From: Acanthosepion pharaonis
Taxonomy: Eukaryota > Mollusca > Cephalopoda > Sepiida > Sepiidae
Length of the DNA stretch: 64,000 nt
Assembly: GCA_903632075.3 (NCBI GenBank)
Contig: CAHIKZ030002090.1
Location: 1,041,001-1,105,000, forward strand
Direction: 5' to 3'
A program made the translations under genes and the position numbers. This document shows, piece after piece, positions 54,321 through 64,000 of the stretch (positions are counted from its first letter, which is position 1; each line of letters begins with the position of its first letter). The notes beneath the pieces were generated by a model. The model searched no databases and had not been told where the DNA came from. It saw only the letters and a program-made list of their open reading frames with translations.

Positions 54321-54650
54321 ATGTCCTCAAGGGACACATGGACAGTGGATAAAGGCGTGACAGACCCAAAGAAGGTGAGTTCAATTCCTGGTTAAGGCAG
54401 TGGAGAACTTTCAGAGGGAAAATTAGCAGGAGATAACTGATAACTGACATCCATCAAACATGGCACGTGGAATTAGAACAGTCTACCCCAGCGATCGAAA
54501 TAAAGGGTTCAGTTCGAAATTCCAACCACCTGAAGAAGGCCGGAGCGTACAACGGCCGAAACGTTGTGACAAATATGGCGACAAAGATGAGGACAATAGT
54601 CCGACTAATGGAAATACTGTACATAATACCTCATCTCAGAAATATAGACA
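54321..54650 (+). mobile_element. tRNA-derived SINE B
   Basis: Head GGGACACATGGACAGTGGAT and AGGTGAGTTCAATTCCTGG (good B box), body CTGATAACTGACATCCATCA, 3' part CACCTGAAGAAGGCCGGAGC, ACAACGGCCGAAACGTTGTG and CCTCATCTCAGAAATATAGA. Cleaner than the copy at 36.4 kb. Confidence 0.82.
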
Positions 54651-55050
54651 AATTTTTATGTTTATACGTTCTTATTATAGATACAAATATTTAAGTAAAT
54701 GCTCTGTTTATTTGTCCATTACATAATGTGTGATGACATTTGTTTACATTTGGATACGCATCGAGCAAATATGAATGTACGAGAGAAAATCATGGAGAAT
54801 TGTAGTTAAAAAAAAGGAAAATCGATTTTGCTAACCGAAACGCTCCTCTGTCACTAAATCGGTAAAGCACGTCAGGCTATATGACGGTTCCGTATAGGAT
54901 ACAGGTTCGATTCCTGTCGGAGGGCACAAATTTTCTATGAAAATTTCTCGGGAATTCAGGCCGGTAAATGTCGTTAATAATGTTTATTATAAACAGAGCA
55001 TTTACTTAAATATCTGTATCTATAAAAAGAACGTATAAATATAAAAATGT
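54651..55050. mobile_element. 400-bp element with ~61-bp inverted ends enclosing a tRNA-like sequence
   Basis: Left arm 54651-54711 and right arm 54989-55050 are inverted copies (TTATACGTTCTTATTATAGA, TTTAAGTAAATGCTCTGTTT) with few changes. The interior has a strong tRNA-like fold at 54844-54925. The left arm abuts the SINE B 3' end; a (TA)n run follows the right arm. No protein-coding content. Confidence 0.72.
54844..54925 (+). ncRNA. tRNA-like fold, long variable arm, CTA in anticodon position
   Basis: Acceptor TCCTCTG pairs fully with CGGAGGG (two G-U pairs). Anticodon-type stem CGTCA/TGACG has a 7-nt loop GGCTATA, placing CTA at the anticodon position. T arm ACAGG-TTCGATT-CCTGT is perfect, with B box GGTTCGATTCC. 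A 14-nt variable region (TTCCGTATAGGA) can form a short stem as in class II tRNAs. The D arm is poor, so the A box is weak and a functional tRNA is unlikely. It may be a tRNA pseudogene or SINE head captured by the element. Confidence 0.55.

Positions 55051-55053
<3 letters not shown>

Positions 55054-55092
<39 letters not shown>
55054..55092. repeat. (TA)n microsatellite
   Basis: TA run next to the inverted end of the preceding element. Confidence 0.95.
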
Positions 55093-55100
<8 letters not shown>

Positions 55101-55194
55101 ATTGGTACGATAATACATGCGCATGAACGAAAGTTGCTGGGGATTTTAGTTTTTTTATTATATATCTAGCCGAATTCATTTTTTGTGAACCTTT

Positions 55195-55610
55195 TGGGAT
55201 GCCAACGAATACTCGTTGTCACTTTCGTAATGCTCGTTGTAGTAGAGACTTTGTAATCGCAGATACAACTATAGTAACGCCATTGAATAATATTGGTGTC
55301 AGATGCCCTCGAATAACACTCGCACTAATAGTACTTGCTCAATAATACTCGTTCAAATAGTAATCTGTATATTGATCCGAATATAGAAATAATATAGTGA
55401 ATAGAGTAGAGAATAGCGGTCCATATAGTAATGGAGGAAAGAGTAGTAATAGTAGATCAATCTAGACGTTATGCGACTTCCCATATTCCTCTACGGTGAC
55501 GTGATCCACTTAATTCAATGATGGGATCACCTGTGTTTGCTCACTGGCGATCTGTGTTCAAACTCAAGTGTCGGTAGCGACACTTTATTCCTATATAATA
55601 TATTTAGTCT
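55195..55610 (+). repeat. Dispersed repeat family F, copy 2
   Basis: CGTTGTCACTTTCGTAATGC, GAGACTTTGTAATCGCAGAT, GGGATCACCTGTGTTTGCTC and GTGTCGGTAGCGACAC, which is a small hairpin, then TTTATTCCTATATAATA. Less mutated at CpG sites than the copy at 20.3 kb, so probably younger. Confidence 0.65.
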
Positions 55611-55829
55611 TTTTCTTTTTCTTTCCATCATTTTGGTTAGTAGTTATCCCACACTGTGATAATAGAAGATCTGCCAGTTCGTTCATGCGCATGTGTAGTC
55701 GTACCACCATAATAAATTTAGTCCGATAAAGTCTTGAAGGATGAAACGTGTCACAAGTAAACTTTTTCCACTTTGTCATACAATTTCCCTAATATTGTTC
55801 TTGGTATATAAAATATATGTATGTCATTT

Positions 55830-55839
<10 letters not shown>

Positions 55840-55887
<48 letters not shown>

Positions 55888-55890
55888 TAT
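55840..55890. repeat. (CT)n(CA)n(TA)n microsatellite
   Basis: Compound run ending at the start of the Tc1-type element. Confidence 0.93.
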
Positions 55891-56720
55891 ATGCAAAAAT
55901 TTGGGGACACCGTTCATTTTTTAAAAACATCCAAAAATGAGATATTTTTGTAATTTTTTAAAAGTAAAAAAATAATCACTTAGCTATAAGAAAATAATCA
56001 CTTATCTATAAGAAAATAAGCACTTATCTATAAGAAAATAAGCACTTATCTATAAGAAAATAAGCACTTATCTATAAGAAATTATCATACAACAGCATCA
56101 TATTTTGATTTTGCCAATAAAACCACCACCTGCCTTAATTACTGCTTTACAAATTCTTGGCATTCTTTCGAACAGTTTTTGCAAAAAAAAAGTAGATGGC
56201 GAACCTTCCTAAACATTAATAAAAGCACTGAAAAAGCTCACTCTAACGCTTTGGGTTTTCTGTTCGAACTCTCCTATCCAAATCTCTAATTCAAGGGGAG
56301 AGAGTTCAGGAGATTGAGGCAGTTAAGTCATAATCTCCAGTGTTCTTTTTGACTCGAGATAATTTTGACATAATTTAGGAGATTTTTTTTCACAGTTATG
56401 CGTAAACCAGATGGGGTTAGCAAGTGTTTGCAAAATCGAATGATATTGTTTTTGTTTTTTTTCATGATTCCCTTGACCTAAATCAAATCTCCAGCCCTTT
56501 TGGTAATTTCAAAAAGTCTACTGAGTAGTTAAGAGTGAAAGAATATAATGTTTCACATACAAAATAGTCATCATTTAGCAAAATTACAGAATTGATTTTC
56601 CTGTTCTTTTCTACCGTCTGACAATTATACAATCACAGACAAATAAACCGTGTGTACACATGAAATTTTAAGTCAATGGAAAGCAACAAAATTTAGCTCT
56701 TGCTTTTTTTATATATCTTA
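55891..56720 (-). mobile_element. Tc1-like element relic with transposase C-terminus
   Basis: The left end (GCAAAAATTTGGGGACACCG, CATCCAAAAATGAGATATTT) matches the ends of the 351-bp derivative at 39.6 kb. On the minus strand about 56560-56100 encodes a broken transposase: PQSPELSPLELEI (third catalytic block; SPDLNPIE-type) near 56300 and RMPRICKAVIKAGGGFIGKI (the terminal RxxxVIxxxGG motif) near 56110-56170. A right inverted end was not found. Confidence 0.75.
55975..56085. repeat. 22-bp minisatellite inside the Tc1 relic
   Basis: Five units of CACTTATCTATAAGAAAATA plus AG, nearly identical; the first two differ by one or two bases. Confidence 0.92.
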
Positions 56721-56730
56721 TTTTGTTGAA

Positions 56731-57063
56731 TGATTGATTCATATTCTATGGCTTATCAACATTTTGCAGGTTATTTAAAACCAGAAAATATTTTTTGTCC
56801 GTAAGATTTTTTCTGAGATAATAGTGATACAAGTCTTACTAATTAGCCCATAGCTGGGGGAGAAGAGGTGGACTCATACTTTTCCCAAGAGTATGCATCA
56901 GTGGATATAACAAACTCAACTTAAATTGGAACTCGGCTCTCCGATTAACAATTCCGAGCTATTATCCATTACACCACCCACACATCCAAGCTTATAGAAC
57001 CTAGTATTTCCAAGCAGTCACCCATCTCGATACTGACCAGGTACGATGCTGCTTAACTTCGAT
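56731..57063 (-). mobile_element. 5S/tRNA composite SINE, reverse, 5S head truncated
   Basis: Minus strand: 57063-56988 matches the 3' two thirds of 5S rRNA (CGAAGTTAAGCAGCATC, TCGAGATGGGTGACTGCTTG, GGTTCTATAAGCTT). Then the tRNA-like part at about 56980-56925 (GGGTGGTGTAATGGATAATA, GAGAGCCGAGTTCCAATTTA). The body has CTCTTGGGAAAAGTATGAGT and CCAGCTATGGGCTAATTAG, the tail AATAACCTGCAAAATGTTGA and AATCAATCATTC. Most complete 5S-tRNA-body-tail order in the window. Confidence 0.85.
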
Positions 57064-57064
57064 G

Positions 57065-57066
57065 AT

Positions 57067-57097
<31 letters not shown>

Positions 57098-57101
57098 TTG
57101 T
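57065..57101. repeat. (TA)n microsatellite
   Basis: Imperfect TA run at the 5' end of the reversed 5S-SINE. Confidence 0.9.
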
Positions 57102-57229
57102 GTATTTAAGCAGCAATCCTTCTTTCATGCACATTTCATTGAATACAACAGACAAGGTGCTTTTATTTACTTTTTTATACAATTTCTCATGCGATCTAAT
57201 AATTTTTTTCTTTTCAAATGATAAATTAT

Positions 57230-59390
<2,161 letters not shown>

Positions 59391-59423
<33 letters not shown>
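59391..59423. repeat. (GA)n microsatellite
   Basis: About 16 GA units. Confidence 0.95.
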
Positions 59424-59426
<3 letters not shown>

Positions 59427-61065
59427 ATTTTCTTATGCGGATATTTCTCATTTCTCCATGGGATGAGCTAGTTTCTTGGAAGTAAGCCACCCCCCCGTCC
59501 CCCATGATCCTGAACATATTATATTCTGTCTTCTCGAAGTAAGGATGAGAGACATTATTCAATTGCACACCAAATAGAAGGTGGAAGCAAGCTGTTTATA
59601 CACATACATGACACAATGGACAAAGGTTGTCCTTAGGGTTACATAGGGACACATCAGTTACGTGGATCTTACCATAACTTACCTCTGCCTTGTGAGATGC
59701 AGTACCTGTAGTGACGGCCTACTGGAACTGAGGCTTTTATGTTTTGTATTCTCAATCCCACTCAAACAGAATGTGGCATAAGGACAAATTTCTAGAGATA
59801 TAGATTGCTTAACTTCCTTGGCATTTTCATTTTAGGGGCAACACAGGCACCAGAAATTAATTCTATCCCTCCCAATTTTGAGAAAATGCGGAGGCCCTGC
59901 TTAGGGAGTCAACAGCTGCTCGCTAGAGTTGTACATATACTTCTTATAGCCTCTAAAATCACACAAGAAACTTAATTCAAATTATATGGATACAAGTTTC
60001 AAGGCTCATTATTCATTGTAGCATTAATTATAGCCGCGATATTTATTTGAATTTCATTAAACCAGAATTGGTCGTGACATAAATCTTGTCTGACTTCTAA
60101 TAGTAAAACTTTATTTTAATCTAATATGAATTCAATCAAAATGTTTTATCCATATTTATCATTTCTTTGCATTCATCTATTAGCACTTGTCCTATAGTTC
60201 CATTTACAGTCACCTGACTTTCTTTTCAGCCGATCAAAAGTTGATAAGGCTGATAAACATTTAATGACATTTATCAATTTTAACTCTTGTATTGAAGAGA
60301 CATGGCAGGTGTATAATATGTGAGTCAGAAGTCTATTTTTAATTGTCACATTATAAATACATAATCTATAATATTTGATGATTTGATGCTAACCTCACTT
60401 AAAACGGAGTCCATACAAACCAGACAATAAGATTTGTACCTCACGCTGATGTAATAGTTAAGTCTTGCAGCCCATTTCTATTGATACGTGAGTTTTATCC
60501 TTACTGGATGCTTCATCGCTGTGGTCTTGTAGTGAAACTTAACCAGGCCTAGAAAATACTTTTTTGTATCAGTAAACCATTATTATCTCCAAAAATTCTT
60601 GCAGCCTATCAAACTTAGCAAATAATTAATCGATCTCTTGTTTTGTTTTGCTTTGGAGGCTGAAAAAGCGTTACGAGTTTCCATTTGGACTTAATTGTCT
60701 ACCCTCTACAAATATTTCGAAAAACTCCAAATTCCAGAAAGTGTCTAGTTCACAGGTTGGTTGGTTCTTTTTTTTTATGGCATATCAACCTCAGTGGGTC
60801 ATTTAATGCCAACAAGATTTTGAAATAGATTCTTAGCAATAGTTTGATAAAAAAAGGTGTGCATGTATAGATATATATTTGAAACATTTTTCAATTACTC
60901 ATATTTTTTAGTACAATCCAACTTCATTTAGGAAATTTAGTTTGTATTGCTGCTTTTTTTAAAAAAAGTATTGCTGATAATAATTTTTCTTTCAAAAAAT
61001 TATTGCTGGTAATATTTTTTTTTTATTACAAAGCATTTCTGGTATTAAAACCTATTTTTAAACAA
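59424..61065. other. Low-copy DNA with a weak SINE tail
   Basis: 60755-60850 (GGTTGGTTGGTTC, GGCATATCAACCTCAGTGGG, TCATTTAATGCCAACAAG) resembles the tail of the 5S-derived SINE. Otherwise nothing recognised. Confidence 0.4.
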
Positions 61066-61069
61066 GTTT

Positions 61070-61250
61070 GGGTGTTAACTATTTGTCCATAGCTGGGACC
61101 CTAACAGGTGCTACCACTCCGGGTTAGGGTGGGTCTGGGAACAGCAGCAATTAAGAGGTGGTTCCATGCTCCTCAAAATCTCCTGATCAGATGCCTTAAT
61201 TGTTTGAAGTAGTTTATCGTCTTACCCAGGACTCTTGTTCACAGGGTTTT
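61070..61250 (+). repeat. Dispersed repeat family E, copy 3
   Basis: GGGTGTTAACTATTTGTCCA, TAGCTGGGACCCTAACAGGT, TAAGAGGTGGTTCCATGCTC, TCTCCTGATCAGATGCC and TTACCCAGGACT. Best-preserved copy. Confidence 0.65.
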
Positions 61251-61528
61251 CAATAAGAGATGGTGTACTTATTACAAGAGACGGTGCCAGATTAGTTTTA
61301 TCCCCGAGTAAAGGCTAGTGACGACCCAAAATTGTCAACTTCGATAAAAAAAAAATCAGATGTTTTATAGAAAAACATTCCTGCGTTTTAGATATGCTCG
61401 TTCGATATCATGGTTTACTATTCTTGAAAAATGTGAAATGAGGCCAGACAACATGTCAATGAAAATAGCTCTAGACTAGTGGAGAGCCATGATTATAGAG
61501 GTAGTCTTTCAGTATGTCCATCAGACAG

Positions 61529-61531
<3 letters not shown>

Positions 61532-61578
<47 letters not shown>
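61532..61578. repeat. (TA)n microsatellite
   Basis: TA run directly before the foldback-family arm. Confidence 0.95.
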
Positions 61579-61582
<4 letters not shown>

Positions 61583-61690
61583 CTCAAACACTAATATTCC
61601 ATGGTTATAATTTATTACATTGGAATCGTAATCACGATCCAATTCATGAGACCTACTAATTCAAAAAGAAAATGGAAAATATAACAGGAA
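61579..61690 (+). repeat. Single arm of the foldback family
   Basis: AAGGCTCAAACACTAATATT, CCATGGTTATAATTTATTAC, GGAATCGTAATCACGATCC match the left arm at 48369-48475. No opposite arm follows. Confidence 0.75.
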
Positions 61691-62003
61691 GGCCTAAAGG
61701 TGAAGGTGGGAATTAAAATTTAACAAAGAGAAGTTTTAAAGAGAGGAGTTAAATAACGGTTTAAATGAGTGAGATACAGATAAATCTGAATTATTTTCAG
61801 ATGCATATAAGAGAAATAATGTGTAATCAAGAATTATTAGATAAAGCAAGTAATATCACCTACAGGTTACAAATTTAATATAAACATAAAAATATTTAAA
61901 AATATTTAATCTACTAAAGACCTACTATTTATATGCACAAAATATATTGACCACTAATATTATCTATCTATCTTTTTCTCTCTCTCTATATATATATGTT
62001 AAC
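61691..62003. other. AT-rich spacer
   Basis: Nothing recognised; a short CT/TA run at 61975-61997. Confidence 0.5.
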
Positions 62004-62132
62004 GTGGACACTGAGGTCAACGCCTAGCGGCGACAGTCTGTTTCATTCTTGAACCAAATTTGAAGATTGACTGAAAATTTCGTTCAAGTGTGAAACAGAC
62101 TGTCGACACTAGGTGTTGAACTCAGTGTCCAC
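62004..62132. repeat. 129-bp hairpin element with 51-nt arms
   Basis: Left arm GTGGACACTGAGGTCAACGC ... TTCTTGAAC (62004-62054); right arm GTTCAAGTGTGAAACAGACT ... CAGTGTCCAC (62082-62132). The loop is 27 nt. Same family as 21403-21457. No coding. Confidence 0.85.
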
Positions 62133-62183
62133 TTTTATATTTACACATCCTATATTCCTGATAGTGAGCACTTTTACCCATAA

Positions 62184-62186
<3 letters not shown>

Positions 62187-62239
<53 letters not shown>
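62187..62239. repeat. (TA)n microsatellite
   Basis: About 26 TA units. Confidence 0.97.
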
Positions 62240-62243
<4 letters not shown>

Positions 62244-62417
62244 ATAAACGGTCTGAAGTAGAAACCGTTTTTGTTGCTTCTTTATTTGTTTATACGTGAA
62301 CATGCAGATATCTACAATACACCAACATGGAATTTTAAAACCCATACCCTCTTGTAATAGAGAGACAAGAAATAGAGAAAGAGATTTAAACAAAAGACGA
62401 AAATAAAAGAGTGCTAA

Positions 62418-62418
62418 G

Positions 62419-62462
<44 letters not shown>
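62418..62462. repeat. (GATA)n microsatellite
   Basis: About 11 GATA units. Confidence 0.95.
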
Positions 62463-62463
<1 letters not shown>

Positions 62464-62876
62464 AAGCTAAATAAACACCGAGATATCTATCTATTGGTGC
62501 TACCATAATATGATATCTAACAAGGCATTTGCGACCTATCGTAAATGATGATGCAGCCTATTAAACAACCCACTTAAGGCCTACAACAATTAATTCCTCA
62601 AACTACATACAGTGTTATTTTAACCTAAACACTGTGGTGTTTATCTAATTTGTATTCATAAAGGAGGTATTTATGCAATTCCATTACAAAATAAACAAGC
62701 TAACGTCAGACAAAATAATCTCAATTCAAAATGAAGCAGTGTCCTTTTAAGAGTTAAGGTTAGGGTTGAGGTTAGCATTAGAGTTTAAGTTAGGGTTTTT
62801 AACATATTTCATATATCCAACAGTTGGTAAATATCATACTATCGTAGAAAATCTAGTAGATATCATACTATAGTAG
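62463..62876. other. Spacer with degenerate TTAGGG-like stretch
   Basis: 62758-62800 has GGTTAGGGTTGAGGTTAGCA and TTAAGTTAGGGTTTTT, loosely telomere-like; otherwise nothing recognised. Confidence 0.45.
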
Positions 62877-62937
<61 letters not shown>

Positions 62938-62938
62938 G
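62877..62938. repeat. (TATC)n microsatellite
   Basis: About 15 TATC units. Confidence 0.96.
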
Positions 62939-63159
62939 TTCATATATGTTTCGCTCTGTTCATATCCAGCTACAACGGTTAATTTTAAAATAATTATAAC
63001 AGCGTGTTTACAAAAATCCTCATCCCAAAGATCACAGTAACATAGTTTGTCTTCGCAGTTCACCCCGAGTATGATCTTGGAGGAGATCGGAAGTACTTGG
63101 GTTAACAAAAACTATGGGGACTTACTTGATGAATTACAATTTAGTAGGTAGCTGTATAG

Positions 63160-63892
63160 TAGGGTCAGTTGAGAAGCTTTTCTGAGAATAAGAGCACCAT
63201 GATGCAATTTAATCCACCAGAAATTTGGAAAAGGCATGCTGTACTGCTTGGCATTGGCGCTGGAAGCTCCAATACGAACATTCTAGAGTGTTTAGGTGTC
63301 CATCGGAGGACAGTGCAGAGGATTCGGCAAAAGTTGGATGATATATCCAGTCAACATCATGATAACTGGTGATGGCGACGTTATACCTCCATTCATTATC
63401 CCACAAAGCCTCTAATTAGAAGGCCTGCATCAAGTGCCTTGAGGATATAGTGCTACCTGGGTGAAGAGAGTGGTTGCTATGTCTGGACTCTGCACCATGC
63501 CACACAAGCAGGAGAACTCGGTTATGTCTGTCAGACAATTTCTGCGACCACATCGCTCCTTAAATCTGGTCACCTAACACCCCAGACTGCAACCCCTTTG
63601 ATTATTATGTGTGGAGCGCATTTGAGCGAGAGACCAACAAAACTCCAAAGATGAACTGAAGGCAAGGATTATGGCATCATTCCCCAACTTAAACAAGGAG
63701 ACCGTCCAGAAGAGTTACAGGAGATTCCGAAGTCGTCTGCAGGCCGTGGTTGAAGCCAGAGGTGATTTTATTGAATAAATTTACTCTGTAGTATTTCAAG
63801 ATATATTTTTTTATTAATTTTTCGTAAATATACATATTAAAATGAGATATCAACGTTATTTCCATTTTTGTATCATTTAGACGACCATCGCA
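63160..63892 (+). mobile_element. Tc1/mariner-like transposon, family H copy 4
   Basis: N-terminal frame 63169-63372 has PPEIWKRHAVLLGIGAGSS, NILECLGVHRRTVQRIRQKL (helix-turn-helix) and ends in ISSQHHDNW. The C-terminal part near 63535-63780 in shifted frames has FCDHIAP, NTPDCNPFDYYVWSAFERET and ends in ILLNKFTL. The 3' end AGACGACCATCGCA (63879-63892) is the family end with a 7-bp deletion. The 5' terminal repeat is not visible. Best-preserved DNA-binding domain of the four copies; still frameshifted. Confidence 0.82.
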
Positions 63893-63898
63893 CAATGT

Positions 63899-63926
63899 AT
63901 ATATATATATATATATATATATTATT

Positions 63927-63977
<51 letters not shown>

Positions 63978-64000
63978 CTATTATATTATATGTTATATAA
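63899..64000. repeat. (TA)n-rich tract to window end
   Basis: TA runs with ATTATTATTATAATA interruptions. Confidence 0.95.

Noticed and set aside
54520..54580. Hammerhead ribozyme in SINE B (CTGAAGA ... GGCCGAAAC)
   Set aside because: One extra base separates the CTGAAGA core from the GGCC stem and no stem I or III partners are visible; kept only as a shared-hairpin observation.

Overview
This is eukaryotic, AT-rich, intergenic or intronic DNA, almost certainly from an animal. It is dense in mobile-element relics and simple repeats: long (TA)n tracts, TATC/GATA, CT/GA, TACC/TAGG and poly-A runs. Nothing looks bacterial: there are no operons, ribosome binding sites or long reading frames. The mix of a jockey/CR1-type LINE, an RTE-type LINE, Penelope-like elements, Tc1/mariner and hAT elements, several tRNA-derived SINEs and abundant (TA)n suggests a coleoid cephalopod (octopus-like) or another mollusc. 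That is an inference from repeat character, not a database match. I find no intact protein gene.

Layout. 0-4.6 kb: a decayed Tc1/mariner copy (352-1045), two candidate minus-strand exons of a small gene, and a reversed 5S-derived SINE. 4.6-9.3 kb: low-copy AT-rich DNA with the best host-gene signal, a minus-strand first exon (8355-8438) below an NRF1-like site and an E-box. 9.3-15 kb: a dispersed repeat ('family D') carrying an LTR-like insert, then a Penelope-like element split by a LINE and a Tc1/mariner copy. 15-19.7 kb: LINE fragments in both orientations and a SINE with an almost complete 5S rRNA head. 20-26.7 kb: smaller repeats, a 54-bp perfect palindrome, a hAT end, a rearranged 5S-SINE, and LINE/RTE pieces. 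27.3-33.1 kb: four family-D copies, one holding a hAT element that itself holds a mariner and a Tc1 element, each with recognisable ends. 33.1-36.3 kb: a reversed RTE LINE interrupted by a jockey/CR1-type LINE. 36.3-46 kb: SINEs in facing pairs, a 27-bp minisatellite, two short Tc1 derivatives, a long-TIR element and another RTE tail. 46.4-49.4 kb: a LINE RT fragment, two hammerhead-like cores flanking a tRNA-like sequence, an LTR-like repeat and a large foldback. 49.7-52.5 kb: an RTE tail and a Gypsy-like element (gag, zinc knuckles, protease) between LTR-like direct repeats. 53.8-57.8 kb: hairpins, a facing SINE pair, an inverted-repeat element enclosing a tRNA-like fold, a Tc1 relic, a 5S-SINE and a Penelope GIY-YIG endonuclease fragment. 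57.8-64 kb: mostly low-copy DNA, microsatellites, a hairpin and a last Tc1/mariner copy.

The parts do not form a pathway. The window is a record of successive insertions: D is hit by hAT, which is hit by mariner and Tc1; D is also hit by SINE A; Penelope by LINE and Tc1; RTE by LINE. The most unusual signals are the 5S-rRNA/tRNA composite SINE, the hammerhead-like pair at 47 kb, the tRNA-like sequence inside an inverted-repeat element at 54.8 kb, and the candidate small gene on the minus strand.
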